Assembly: GCA_950097245.1 (NCBI GenBank)
Contig: CATNCS010000020.1
Location: forward strand, 1 to 35,771
DNA from: an uncultured Oscillospiraceae bacterium
GTDB lineage: Bacteria > Bacillota > Clostridia > Oscillospirales > Oscillospiraceae
Direction of reading: 5' to 3'
Length of the DNA: 35,771 nucleotides
Part shown: piece by piece, positions 6,484-14,073 of the stretch
Layout: each line of letters opens with the position of its first letter
How positions within the stretch are numbered: position 1 is the first letter of the stretch
Made by a program: the position numbers and the translations under genes
The notes under the pieces: model-generated
The model's input: the letters and a program-made list of their open reading frames with translations, nothing else
What the model was told of the DNA's origin: nothing
Databases searched by the model: none

Positions 6484-6654
6484 TTACTCCTCGTAGTCGT
6501 CGTACTCGTCCACGTGGGCGGAGTGCTGGAGCTTGCACTTGGCGTTGTCGTACAGCTCGGTCAGGCCGTCCCAGTAGGCGATGATGGCGCACACGGCGGC
6601 GGCGGCGGCCAGAGACAAGGCCACGATCTTCAGGACAAAGCGGGCAACTTTCAT
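6484..6654 (-). CDS. Small single-pass membrane protein, 56 aa
   Basis: Not recognised. It starts MKVARFVLKIVALSLAAAAA: a basic N-terminus and one hydrophobic helix (residues 5-27). A short soluble part follows with YWDGLTELYDNAK and an acidic tail DEYDDYEE. AGGAGGTG lies six bases before the ATG at 6654. It has its own promoter and ends exactly at the bidirectional terminator, so it is a real monocistronic gene. The acidic tail faces one side of the membrane; which side is not clear. It is too short to carry an enzyme domain. Confidence 0.75.
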   Translation of the reverse strand: MKVARFVLKIVALSLAAAAAVCAIIAYWDGLTELYDNAKCKLQHSAHVDEYDDYEE

Positions 6655-6686
6655 GGTGGCACCTCCTATGCAAAACTGTCGTTCCC

Positions 6687-6715
6687 AGTTTACACGATTG
6701 CGGCGAAAAATACAA
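6687..6715 (-). promoter_or_regulatory. Promoter of the 56-aa membrane protein
   Basis: Minus strand TTGTAT (6710-6715), 17 bp, TAAACT (6687-6692), placed between the deacetylase stop and the small gene. Confidence 0.5.
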
Positions 6716-6730
6716 TCGTTTTTGAAAAAT

Positions 6731-7444
6731 TTAATTTATTTTTCGGTACCGCGCCCCCGCCTCCGGGGTCACCCCCCGCTCGGCCATCAGCTGCTCCACG
6801 GTGACAAAGCAGTACCCCCTGGCCAGCAGGGCGTCCACAATGCGCAAAGCGGCCTGGGCGGAGCTGGGAAACAGGTCGTGGAGGAGGATAATGTCCCCGT
6901 CGGACACGTGTTCCGTCACAGCGGCCACAATCCGGTCGATGTCCTTGTCCTTCCAGTCCTCCGGGTCCACCGACCACAGAATCACCGGCCCGCCGCACCA
7001 GCTCTCCGCGTTTTTGTCCAGCAGCCCGTAGGGGGGCCGGAGCCAGTAGTTCCCCTCCCCCGCCAGGCTGGCAATCAGGGCCCGGGTCTTGCCCACCTGA
7101 AGGTCGAAGTCCCGGCGGGACAGCCCCTTCAGCTCCACGTGGTCGTAGGTGTGTATGCCGATCTGGTGCCCCTCGGCGGCCATGCGGCGCACCAGGTCCT
7201 CGTTGCCCAGGATGCGGCTGCCCACCAGAAAGAAGGTGGCGGGCACCTCCCGCAGCGCCAGGCCGTCCAGCAGGGGGCCGGTGGTGGAGGACCGGGGGCC
7301 GTCGTCGAAGGTGAGGGCCACCAGGGGCGGGTTGTCCAGGGTCACCTCCGCCGGCGCCGCCGCCGGGACAGGCGTATCTCCCCCGGGGAGCATGACCGCC
7401 AGAGACAGAACACACAACAGAGCCGCAAATTTTTTCCTCTTCAC
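6731..7444 (-). CDS. Polysaccharide deacetylase (NodB-like), secreted or anchored
   Basis: 237 aa. Metal-dependent deacetylase of the carbohydrate esterase 4 type, acting on N-acetyl sugars such as peptidoglycan. Visible motifs: ALTFDDGP (about 43-50, metal and base aspartates), HTYDH (metal histidines, about 97-101), LRPPYG, WSVDPEDW and ILLHD. Residues 1-28 are a signal peptide or anchor (MKRKKFAALLCVLSLAVML). Start is GTG at 7444 with AAGGAGG eight bases before it. The XRE gene at 7499-7729 ends 54 bp upstream on the same strand with no clear terminator between, so read-through from the XRE promoter is possible. Confidence 0.9.
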   Translation of the reverse strand: MKRKKFAALLCVLSLAVMLPGGDTPVPAAAPAEVTLDNPPLVALTFDDGPRSSTTGPLLDGLALREVPATFFLVGSRILGNEDLVRRMAAEGHQIGIHTYDHVELKGLSRRDFDLQVGKTRALIASLAGEGNYWLRPPYGLLDKNAESWCGGPVILWSVDPEDWKDKDIDRIVAAVTEHVSDGDIILLHDLFPSSAQAALRIVDALLARGYCFVTVEQLMAERGVTPEAGARYRKIN

Positions 7445-7498
7445 CGCCGCCGCCTCCTTGACGCCTTTGCTGTCAGTATGTGCGGCGGGGCAAAAAAC

Positions 7499-7729
7499 TT
7501 ACGTTGAAAATTTTCTCTGCCTCCGGTTGGGCACGTCGTCCCTGCCCACCAGATAGTCCAGGCTGACGTTGTAGAAGTCGGCAATTTTAATCAGCTGCTC
7601 AATGGGAATGTTGATCTTCCCGTTTTCATAGTCAGAGTATGTGCTCTGGTCGATGTTCAAATGCTTTGCCAGCTCTATCTGTTTTTTATCATTGTCTTCC
7701 CTCAGGTCCCGAATCCGAGAAAAAGTCAT
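7499..7729 (-). CDS. XRE-family repressor, module 1
   Basis: 76 aa, one Cro/C1-type helix-turn-helix: RIRDLREDNDKKQIELAKHLNIDQSTYSDYENG, then IPIEQLIKIADFYNVSLDYLVGR. The putative recognition helix is DQSTYSDYE. It is very similar to the XRE protein at 28925-29146, but the recognition helix differs. ATG at 7729 is favoured over the GTG at 7738, because GGGTG belongs to the ribosome site and paralogues start the same way. It is divergent from a 51-aa gene, with a consensus promoter and an inverted repeat TATGGGT..ACCCATA between them, so it probably represses that promoter. Confidence 0.88.
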   Translation of the reverse strand: MTFSRIRDLREDNDKKQIELAKHLNIDQSTYSDYENGKINIPIEQLIKIADFYNVSLDYLVGRDDVPNRRQRKFST

Positions 7730-7755
7730 TTCGATCACCCAAGGAAACTATAAAG

Positions 7756-7801
7756 TATGGGTATTACGGATATTGACAAATATGGTCGACACCCATATAA
7801 T
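7756..7801 (+). promoter_or_regulatory. Promoter and operator of module 1
   Basis: TTGACA (7773-7778), 17 bp, TATAAT (7796-7801). The inverted repeat TATGGGT (7756-7762) and ACCCATA (7791-7797) straddles it, with the right arm touching the -10. Likely bound by the divergent XRE protein. Confidence 0.75.
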
Positions 7802-7820
7802 TACCGATGAGGTGATGATG

Positions 7821-7976
7821 ATGACGGAGCCGGACTATAAAGAGATGTATTTAACCTTGTTCAGAGCCAGCGAGGAGGCGCTGGATATTCTGATTGCCGC
7901 CCAGCGGAAATGTGAGGAGATGTACCTCGCTGGCGGTGAAGGAACTGCACAGGCGGAGGAGAGGGCCGGGAATTGA
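7821..7976 (+). CDS. 51-aa partner of XRE module 1
   Basis: Small soluble protein, MTEPDYKEMYLTLFRASEEALDILIAAQ... It is predicted mostly helical and charged, with the look of a two-helix or coiled-coil protein (DYKEMYLTLFRASEEAL then AQRKCEEMYL). No domain is recognised. Three ATGs follow each other (7815, 7818, 7821); the last is best placed from TGAGGTG (7809-7814). It is driven by the strong promoter opposite the XRE gene and ends in a hairpin. Possible roles are modulator of the repressor or a phage-type accessory protein; nothing in the sequence decides. Confidence 0.75.
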   Translation: MTEPDYKEMYLTLFRASEEALDILIAAQRKCEEMYLAGGEGTAQAEERAGN

Positions 7977-7987
7977 TTCCCCGGCCC
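7963..7987 (+). terminator. Hairpin overlapping the stop of the 51-aa gene
   Basis: GGGCCGGG-AAT and ATTCCCCGGCCC with the stop codon in the loop. A T-rich run follows only some 12 bp later, so terminator function is moderate. It also lies just after the converging 41-aa gene. Confidence 0.5.
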
Positions 7988-7992
7988 CGTCT

Positions 7993-8118
7993 TCAGTCTT
8001 CTTTTTTTCTGTCTTCCAGCAGTTCTTCTACCTTCTGCTTTGCTTCCTCCAGGTCTTTGCAGCCGTCCAGGACCATACGGATCATTTTAATAATCTTGTC
8101 AAATTGCTTATCAGTCAT
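7993..8118 (-). CDS. 41-aa helical hypothetical protein
   Basis: Reads MTDKQFDKIIKMIRMVLDGCKDLEEAKQKVEELLEDRKKED. It is wholly helical and strongly charged, with a heptad-like second half (LEEAKQKVEELLED) and one cysteine (Cys20). GGAGG lies seven to eight bases before the ATG at 8118, which supports translation. It converges on the 51-aa gene of XRE module 1 and follows a 49-aa gene on the same strand. Not recognised; composition is AT-richer than the flanking housekeeping genes. Confidence 0.65.
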   Translation of the reverse strand: MTDKQFDKIIKMIRMVLDGCKDLEEAKQKVEELLEDRKKED

Positions 8119-8174
8119 CTGCGATACCTCCATATTGTTCCCTCATGCCGCTCAAATGCCATCTTCACAATGAG

Positions 8175-8324
8175 CTACTCTTGGTCTTTCGCGTCCGCGA
8201 TGGTGTCCAGCAGGTCGCACAGCTCCTCCTTGGTGTAGGTGGCTTTGTCGCTATTTTTAAACAGGCGGCGCAGGTCGTAAATGGTCGCTTTTTCAATTAC
8301 CTTGTAATCCTTCTCAATTAGCAT
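8175..8324 (-). CDS. 49-aa acidic hypothetical protein
   Basis: Begins MLIEKDYKVIEKATIYDLRRLF and ends in TKEELCDLLDTIADAKDQE. Predicted helical, no membrane segment. It begins 15 bp after the stop of the SPFH gene and could be translated from the same mRNA. Its ribosome site (AGTGAG) is weak, which lowers confidence. Codon use is AT-richer than the SPFH gene. It probably belongs to the small-gene islet 7499-8324 rather than to the SPFH operon. Confidence 0.55.
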   Translation of the reverse strand: MLIEKDYKVIEKATIYDLRRLFKNSDKATYTKEELCDLLDTIADAKDQE

Positions 8325-8339
8325 TGCATTTACTCACTT

Positions 8340-9314
8340 TTACTGCTTGGGCACAGTTTTGGTAATGGTAGCCTTGGGGTCCTCGGTGTCGAACACGGTC
8401 TTGGCGGCGGCGGCCAGGCCGGCGATGCCCTGGAGCTCGGAGGGGATAATGATCTTGGTGGCCTTGCCGTTGGCGGCGGCGGTAAAGGCCTCCAGGGCCT
8501 TGATGGTGAGCACACCCTGTCCCGGGGCGGCCTCGTTAATCAGGCGGATGGCGTCGGCGGTGGCCTGCTGGACCTTGAGGATTGCCTGGGCCTCGGCCTC
8601 GGCCTCCAGAATCTTGGCCTGCTTGGCGCCCTCGGCCTGGAGGATGGCCGCCTGCTTGGCTGCGTCGGCCCGGAGGATGGCGGACTGCTTCTCGCCCTCG
8701 GCCACCAGAATCTGGGACTGCTTCTGGCCCTCGGCCTGGAGGATGGACTCCCGGCGCTCCCGCTCGGCCCGCATCTGCTTCTCCATGGACTCCTGGATAT
8801 CCCTGGGGGGCATGATGTTCTTCAGCTCCACCCGGTTGACCTTGATGCCCCAGGGGTCGGTGGCCTCGTCCAGCAGAGCCCGCATCTTGGTGTTGATGTG
8901 GTCCCGGCTGGTGAGGGTCTGGTCCAGCTCCAGGTCGCCGATGATGTTCCGCAGGGTGGTGGCGGTGAGGTTTTCAATGGCGGACATGGGGTTCTCGATG
9001 CCGTAGGTATAGAGCTTGGGGTCGGTGATCTGGAAGTAGACCACCGAGTCGATCTGCATGGTGACATTGTCCTTGGTGATAACGGGCTGGGGGGCAAAGT
9101 CCACCACCTGCTCCTTCAGGGACACATTCTTGACAATCCGCTCCACAATGGGCACCTTAAAGTGGACGCCCGCGCCCCAAACGGCGTGGAAGGTACCCAG
9201 CCAGGTGATGACGTAGGCCCGGGACTGAGGCACGATGCGCACAATGCTGGCCAGCAGGGAAAAGATTACGATGGCGATGACAACGACAATCAGGGTTGGG
9301 ATCAGGTATTCCAT
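8340..9314 (-). CDS. SPFH/stomatin-like membrane protein (QmcA type)
   Basis: 324 aa. One N-terminal membrane helix (residues 4-25), then the SPFH/band-7 domain (VPQSRAYVITWLGTFHAVWGAGVHFKVPIVERI, VVDFAPQPVITKDNVTMQIDSVVYFQI), and from about 170 to 250 an Ala/Glu/Gln-rich coiled coil made of imperfect repeats of the form AEGxKQxxIL. These proteins form large rings in membrane microdomains and organise proteases or envelope processes. AAGGAGGAG precedes the ATG at 9314. It is encoded 30 bp after nfeD, the standard partner, so the two proteins almost surely work together. Confidence 0.93.
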   Translation of the reverse strand: MEYLIPTLIVVVIAIVIFSLLASIVRIVPQSRAYVITWLGTFHAVWGAGVHFKVPIVERIVKNVSLKEQVVDFAPQPVITKDNVTMQIDSVVYFQITDPKLYTYGIENPMSAIENLTATTLRNIIGDLELDQTLTSRDHINTKMRALLDEATDPWGIKVNRVELKNIMPPRDIQESMEKQMRAERERRESILQAEGQKQSQILVAEGEKQSAILRADAAKQAAILQAEGAKQAKILEAEAEAQAILKVQQATADAIRLINEAAPGQGVLTIKALEAFTAAANGKATKIIIPSELQGIAGLAAAAKTVFDTEDPKATITKTVPKQ

Positions 9315-9344
9315 TTTGTTCGCTCCTCCTTGTTTTTGATCTGT

Positions 9345-9767
9345 TTACAGGGTTTCTACAATGACCTTTACGCCCTCGATGCGCAGGACCTTCACGTCCC
9401 GCCCGGCGGGGATGACCACATCCTGGTCGGAGCGGGCCGACCAGACCTGCCCCTTTACCCGCACCTGGCCCTGGGCCTGGGCGTTGTCGATGGTCTCGGT
9501 GACCAGGGCCTGGGCGCCAATCACCCGGTCGGCGTTGGTGGCGGAAATCCTGGGCTTGAGGAATTTGCTGCTCAGCGGCTTGAACAGGGCCAGCGCCAGG
9601 GCGGACACCCCCAAAAACACCGCGATCTGCAGCCAGAGTCCGGCCCCAAAGGCCGTGGCAAACATGGCGGCCAACGCCCCCACGGCGAACCAGACCGACA
9701 CCAGACCCACCGTCACCGCCTCGCCAATGGCGAAGACAATAAAGGCGGCCAGCCAAAAAATCGTCAT
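9345..9767 (-). CDS. NfeD-like membrane protein, partner of the SPFH protein
   Basis: 140 aa, short NfeD without the N-terminal ClpP-class protease. Two or three membrane helices fill residues 2-70 (IFWLAAFIVFAIGEAVTVGLVSVWFAVGALAAMFATAF). The C-terminal part is the OB-fold-like NfeD domain with ATNADRVIGAQALVTETIDN, GQVRVKGQVWSARSDQDVVIPAG and VKVLRIEGVKVIVE. Start at 9767 has AGGAGGAA upstream; the longer reading frame to 9815 would cover the promoter. It is the first gene of the nfeD-SPFH pair. Confidence 0.9.
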   Translation of the reverse strand: MTIFWLAAFIVFAIGEAVTVGLVSVWFAVGALAAMFATAFGAGLWLQIAVFLGVSALALALFKPLSSKFLKPRISATNADRVIGAQALVTETIDNAQAQGQVRVKGQVWSARSDQDVVIPAGRDVKVLRIEGVKVIVETL

Positions 9768-9810
9768 AGCAATTCCTCCTTTCCACGGGCGGCTATAGTT
9801 CGTCATGCTT

Positions 9811-9819
9811 ATCATATCA
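9811..9819 (-). promoter_or_regulatory. Possible extended -10 promoter of the nfeD-SPFH operon
   Basis: Minus strand TG-A-TATGAT, about 44 bp before the NfeD start; no convincing -35. Confidence 0.35.
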
Positions 9820-9828
9820 CAGCTGAGT

Positions 9829-9854
9829 AAAAAATACCACCGTGCCGGTGTATT
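9829..9854 (-). terminator. Terminator of the WYL regulator gene
   Basis: AATACACCG and CGGTGGTATT hairpin with a one-base bulge, then TTTTTT on the minus strand, immediately after the stop at 9856. Confidence 0.75.
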
Positions 9855-9855
9855 T

Positions 9856-10881
9856 TTATTCTTTCATTTCTGTGACAGCGGCGCGGTCCTTCGGGGAGGG
9901 CAGCTGCTCCAGGGCGGCGGTCAGCTGGCGGCGGTAGACAGCCACGGCCTCTCTGGGCCCCGTCAGGGTAACGGCGCCGTCCAGCCCCAGCAGCCAGCCG
10001 AAAAACTGGGGGCTGACCACCACCGGCAGGGTGACGGTAAAGTGCTCCTCCCCGTCGGGCACCAGGATCACATCCTGTCCGAACCGGTCCCACACCAGGT
10101 GCGCCTTGTCCCGCCGGCCCCGGAGGGTGACCTTCATCTCCTGGCCGCCGTACATGCCGAAGTGCTTCTGGCCGTACTCGGCCAGCTGAAAATCGGGGTA
10201 CTGGTCCTGCCCCTCCCGGTCCAGGCCGGTGACCACAATTTCGGCCATCTTGTCCACCCGGTAGTGGCGCAGCGCCCGGTGGGTGTGGTCAAAGGCCACC
10301 AGATAGTAGTTCTCGCTGTTCCAGATCAGGCCGTAGGGGGAGACCATATACCGCTTCCCGTCCTGACGAAATACCTTTTTCCGGGCGATATCGTAGTCGA
10401 AATATTTGAAGGTGATGGCCCTCCGGCCGGCGATGGCGGTGTGGAGCTTGTCCACGTTGTAGTAGATGCTCTCGTTCATCACCTTGATCCGCCGGTCGAC
10501 ATACACCTGCCGCTGGAGCTGCCCCGCCTGGTGGATGCTGGCCAGCCCCTCCAGCTTGCGGATCAGGGCGTCGCTCTTCTTCTGGGTGATGAACCGAGAG
10601 GACTGCACCGCGTCCATCAGCAGCTTGACCTCGGGCAGCTCAAAGTCCCGCTCTCCCACAAACCAGCCGGGGACCTTCCCCTTCCTGGACTGGACGTCCA
10701 GCCCGAAGAGCCGCAGGGCCTCCAGGTCGTCGTAGATGCTCTTGCGCTCGGCTCTGATGTCCTGCCGGGCCAGCTCCTCGATAATCTGGGGCACGGTGAG
10801 AGGGTGCTCCTCATCCGTCTTCCGCAGGAGCATGCGGCAGAGATGGAGCAGCTTGGTCTTCTGATTGGCGCTTTTTGGCAT
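9856..10881 (-). CDS. WYL-domain transcriptional regulator
   Basis: 341 aa. N-terminal winged helix-turn-helix (about 5-70, KTKLLHLCRMLLRKTDEEHPLTVPQIIEELARQDIRAERKSIYDDLEAL), a middle helical segment, and a WYL ligand-binding domain from about 140 to 230 in which the signature is NYYLVAFDHTHRALRHYRVDKM, followed by the C-terminal extension domain. WYL proteins sense nucleic acids or nucleotides and control defence, DNA-damage or metabolic genes. ATG at 10881 is nine bases from AAGGAGG; the ATG at 10890 abuts it and is disfavoured. No defence genes lie beside it, so the target is unknown. Confidence 0.88.
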   Translation of the reverse strand: MPKSANQKTKLLHLCRMLLRKTDEEHPLTVPQIIEELARQDIRAERKSIYDDLEALRLFGLDVQSRKGKVPGWFVGERDFELPEVKLLMDAVQSSRFITQKKSDALIRKLEGLASIHQAGQLQRQVYVDRRIKVMNESIYYNVDKLHTAIAGRRAITFKYFDYDIARKKVFRQDGKRYMVSPYGLIWNSENYYLVAFDHTHRALRHYRVDKMAEIVVTGLDREGQDQYPDFQLAEYGQKHFGMYGGQEMKVTLRGRRDKAHLVWDRFGQDVILVPDGEEHFTVTLPVVVSPQFFGWLLGLDGAVTLTGPREAVAVYRRQLTAALEQLPSPKDRAAVTEMKE

Positions 10882-10961
10882 GGATTTCATCCTCCTTTCC
10901 GGGTTTCACACCCCAGCATAGCGGATTTTGTGTCCGTTAAAACGGACTTTAAAGGTCCGCG

Positions 10962-11148
10962 CCCAAAAGCCTCCTTTTGAAAGGAGGTGGCACGGCGAAG
11001 CCGTGACGGAGGATTGAATTTTGGCGAAGCCAAAATATGCGGAGCAAATAGATGGTCGGAAGCCTTATTTACTTCGTATGTTTTGCTTCGCAAAACACAA
11101 TCCCCACCGCCCTGCGGGCGGAGCCCCTTTCAAAAGGGGCCCTTTGGG
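10962..11148. repeat. MITE-like 187-bp multi-hairpin element
   Basis: Terminal inverted repeats are imperfect: CCCAAAAGCCTCCTTTTGAA at the left, and CCCAAAGGGCCCCTTTTGAA read inward from the right. Between them are hairpins GGCACGGCGAAGCCGTG, ATTTTGGCGAAGCCAAAAT, TGTTTTGCTTCGCAAAACA and CCGCCCTGCGGGCGG. No coding potential. It fills the gap between the ArsC-like gene and the WYL gene. A shorter relative is at 19900-20006. Confidence 0.7.
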
Positions 11149-11170
11149 TGCTCCCCTATGGGCTCCGGCA

Positions 11171-11503
11171 TCATTGCCATCCCTCCCACACCTCGGGGCA
11201 GAACCCCACGGTGGCCTGCCGGCCGTTGCGGACAATGGGGGTGCGCAGGAGGGAGGGGTCCTCAAAGAGCTTCTCCAGCCTGGCCTGGTCGGATGCCAGG
11301 TAGGACACCAGCACTGCATCCGGGTGTTTGGGGTCCACCATGGCCTCCAGTCCCACGGCGTTTTTCACGCTGTTCAGCTCCCCCAGGCTCATGCCCTGCT
11401 TTTTCAGGTCCACCGCCTGGAATCTGATCCGCCGCTCCTTGAACCACCGCTCCGCCTTCTTTGTATCAAAGCACTTACTTTTGCCGAAAATCTGAATGTT
11501 CAT
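11171..11503 (-). CDS. ArsC/Spx-family protein
   Basis: 110 aa, thioredoxin-fold ArsC family. The N-terminus MNIQIFGKSKCFDTKKAERWFKERRI carries the single redox cysteine (Cys11) at the arsenate-reductase position. The later block LLRTPIVRNGRQATVG is the family cis-proline and substrate region. It lacks the CxxC of Spx, so an Spx-type redox switch on RNA polymerase is unlikely. The three-arginine set of true ArsC is not obvious, so the substrate is uncertain. ATG at 11503 has GGGAGAG upstream. The gene has its own promoter and is divergent from the nucleotidyltransferase fusion. Confidence 0.85.
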   Translation of the reverse strand: MNIQIFGKSKCFDTKKAERWFKERRIRFQAVDLKKQGMSLGELNSVKNAVGLEAMVDPKHPDAVLVSYLASDQARLEKLFEDPSLLRTPIVRNGRQATVGFCPEVWEGWQ

Positions 11504-11534
11504 GCCGACTCTCCCGCCCTCCGTTGTTTTTTAC

Positions 11535-11563
11535 ATTCTACCATATTTTACTTTCCCGCACAA
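11535..11563 (-). promoter_or_regulatory. Promoter of the ArsC-like gene
   Basis: Minus strand TTGTGC (11558-11563), 17 bp, TAGAAT (11535-11540). Next to it on the other side is the dyad TGAAAG..CTTTCA (11567-11584), possibly part of the divergent control region. Confidence 0.55.
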
Positions 11564-11627
11564 GATTGAAAGGGCCGGCTTTCAGCCATACTAACTGTCA
11601 CTGACTGACGGAAGGATGGCGAAGCGT

Positions 11628-13985
11628 ATGAAAGCTGTCATTATGGCGGGCGGGGAGGGCACCCGGCTGCGGCCCCTGTCCCTGGGCGCCCCCAAGCCCA
11701 TGACCCCCCTGCTGGGGCGGCCTGTGATGGAGCACATCATCAACTTGTTAAAGGCTCACAGGATTACCGACATCTGCGTCACCCTGTGCTACAAGCCCCA
11801 GATGATTATGGACTGTTTCGGCAGCGGGGACCGGCTGGGGGTGCGGCTGACCTGGTTTGTGGAGGAGGAGCCCCTGGGGACGGCGGGCAGCGTGAAGAAC
11901 TGCATGGGCCACATAGGCGACGAGGACTTTCTGGTCATTGGCGGGGACTGCGTCTGCGACCTGGACCTCACCGCCCTGGCAAGCTTCCACCGGACCCGGA
12001 GCGCCCGGGCCACCCTGGGCCTCTACCGCCACCCCAACCCCCTGGAGTACGGCCTGGTGCTCACCGGCGGGGACGGCCGGGTGGAGCGCTTTGTGGAGAA
12101 GCCGGGGTGGGGCCAGGTGTTTACCGACCAGATCAACACGGGAATCTATGTCCTCTCCCCCGCCGCCATGGACCGGGTGCCCCAGGGCACGGCCTTTGAC
12201 TTCGGCAGGGACCTGTTCCCCGCCCTGCTCCGGGAGGGCGCCCCCCTGTACGGCCTGCCCCTGGAGGGTTACTGGCGGGACATGGGGGACTGCGGCGCCT
12301 ATCTGGACTGCGCCTGCGACGCCCTGTCCGGCAAGGTGCGGCTGGATATGGGCCTGCCCAAGCGGGAGGCGGGGGTGTGGTCCGCCCGGCCCCTGCCCCA
12401 GGGGCTGAACCTGGTGCCCCCCTGCTGGATTGGCGAGGGGGTGTCTCTGGGGGAGGGCTGCCTCATCGGGCCCCACACCGTGCTGGAGCGAAACGCCCGG
12501 GTGGGGGACCGGTCCATGGTCCAGCGGTCCATTCTGCTGGAAAACGCCGCCGCCGGAGAGCGCTCCACCCTCTACGGCGCCATCCTGTGCCGGGACGCCT
12601 CCGCCCGAAGGGGGGCGGTCCTCAACGAGGGGGCCGTGCTGGGGGAGAACGCCCTGGCGGAGGAGGGGGCCACCCTGCTGGAGCGGGTGCGCCTCTGGCC
12701 CGGGCAGACCGCCCCCGCCGCCTGCCGGCTGGCCCGGTCCATCACCAGCGGAAGCCAGAAGGGGGTGCTGCGCTTTGGAGACAGCGGCGCCATCCGGGGG
12801 GTGCTGGGGGAGGACATAGGTCCGGAGGCCCTGCTCACCCTGGGAAGCCTCCTGGGGAGAGAGGGCCCGGTGGGCCTGGGCTGCTCCCCCACCCCCGGCG
12901 CCGGAATGCTGGCCCGTGCCGCTGCGGTAGGGGCGGCGGCGGCGGGGAGCGAGGTGCTCACCCACTCCCTCACCAGCCCCGTCCAGGGGGCGGGGGCGGC
13001 CGCCATTCACCAGCTGCCCGTCTCCCTCTTTGTAGAGGAGAGCGAAAATACCGTCTTCCTCCACTTCTTTGACAAAAACGGCCTGCCCCTGGGCCGGACC
13101 CGGGAGCGGAAGCTGGAGCACGCCCTCCTCCAGGGGGAGGTGCGCCGCACCCGGGGGGACAAGGTGGGCCGACTGGGGCGGCTGGAGCTCTCCCAGGAGC
13201 AGTGGGCCAGGGAGGTGGCGGAGAGCGCCTCCCTGCGCCGGCCCGCCCTGCGGAGAGTGACCGTGGCGGTGGGGGACGCCACGCCGGAGGACCGGGCACT
13301 GCGGGAGGCCCTGTCCGCCCTGGGCTGTAAGCTGGAAAAGGAGTGGCGGCCGGGAATTGCGGCCTTTCACGCCCGGCGGGGGGGCTTCTCCCTCACCGCC
13401 CGGGACGAGGGGGGCGCGCTGGTGGATGACGGCCAGCTGCTGGCCCTGGTCTGCCTCATTGAGATGGAAAACGGCTCGGGCAAGGTGGCCGTCCCCGCCT
13501 CGGCCAGCGCGGCGGTGGAGCTGGTAGCCGCCGGCTACGGCGGAACCGTCCTCCGGCTGGACCGGGACGGGGATCAGGCGCAAGAGCTCTACGCCGCCCG
13601 GCCCTGGCTGCGGCAGGCCCCGGCAGCGGCGGTGCGCATCTGCTCCCGGATGGCAGTCTCCGGCCAGAAGCTGGAGGCCCTGGTGGCCAAGACCCCCCGC
13701 TTCTCCTCCTGGCGGCGGGAGGTGCCCCTCACCTCCGACCGGGGGCGGGTGATGCAGGCCCTGGCCCGGGAACAGGCCCGTCAGCCCTCCGGAGAGGGCC
13801 TGCGGATGCGCACCGGCAGCGGCTGGGTGTACCTCACCCCCATCGCCCGGCGGTCCGCCCTGCGGGTGATCGCCGAGGGCCCCGACCTGGAGCTGGCCGC
13901 CGAGCTGTGCGACTTCTACGCCGGCCGGGCGGCGGAGGTGGACCGGTCTCTTTCTGAGCAATGTGCCCAAGAAGGGGACAAATAG
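11628..13985 (+). CDS. Sugar nucleotidyltransferase / left-handed beta-helix / degenerate phosphomannomutase fusion
   Basis: 785 aa. Residues 1-235 are a sugar-phosphate nucleotidyltransferase (MKAVIMAGGEGTRLRPL, FVEEEPLGTAGSV, VIGGDCVCDLDL, VEKP, INTGIYVL), probably mannose-1-phosphate guanylyltransferase-like. Residues about 262-360 are hexapeptide repeats of a beta-helix. From about 383 a phosphohexomutase-like region starts with RFGDSGAIRG (the FGTSGxRG relative). The catalytic phosphoserine loop (TASHNP type) is absent: its place reads SLFVEESENTVFLHFF. The metal loop DGDGDR is only LDRDGDQ. The second half is therefore probably non-catalytic. Start at 11628 gives the family N-terminus; the ATG at 11616 abuts the GGAAGG ribosome site. 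Likely role: activated sugar supply for surface glycans. Confidence 0.85.
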   Translation: MKAVIMAGGEGTRLRPLSLGAPKPMTPLLGRPVMEHIINLLKAHRITDICVTLCYKPQMIMDCFGSGDRLGVRLTWFVEEEPLGTAGSVKNCMGHIGDEDFLVIGGDCVCDLDLTALASFHRTRSARATLGLYRHPNPLEYGLVLTGGDGRVERFVEKPGWGQVFTDQINTGIYVLSPAAMDRVPQGTAFDFGRDLFPALLREGAPLYGLPLEGYWRDMGDCGAYLDCACDALSGKVRLDMGLPKREAGVWSARPLPQGLNLVPPCWIGEGVSLGEGCLIGPHTVLERNARVGDRSMVQRSILLENAAAGERSTLYGAILCRDASARRGAVLNEGAVLGENALAEEGATLLERVRLWPGQTAPAACRLARSITSGSQKGVLRFGDSGAIRGVLGEDIGPEALLTLGSLLGREGPVGLGCSPTPGAGMLARAAAVGAAAAGSEVLTHSLTSPVQGAGAAAIHQLPVSLFVEESENTVFLHFFDKNGLPLGRTRERKLEHALLQGEVRRTRGDKVGRLGRLELSQEQWAREVAESASLRRPALRRVTVAVGDATPEDRALREALSALGCKLEKEWRPGIAAFHARRGGFSLTARDEGGALVDDGQLLALVCLIEMENGSGKVAVPASASAAVELVAAGYGGTVLRLDRDGDQAQELYAARPWLRQAPAAAVRICSRMAVSGQKLEALVAKTPRFSSWRREVPLTSDRGRVMQALAREQARQPSGEGLRMRTGSGWVYLTPIARRSALRVIAEGPDLELAAELCDFYAGRAAEVDRSLSEQCAQEGDK

Positions 13986-14073
13986 CGGTATATCTGTTCT
14001 TCTGAAACGCATAGTATACTTTTGGGGCAAAGTGTGGTAAACTATGATTATCTATTGTGGCCTTTTGGGCCAT

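Noticed and set aside
11748-14030. A 760-codon minus-strand frame opposite the nucleotidyltransferase fusion
   Set aside because: Long antisense frames are expected in GC-rich coding DNA; the plus-strand product has clear motifs and the antisense one has none.
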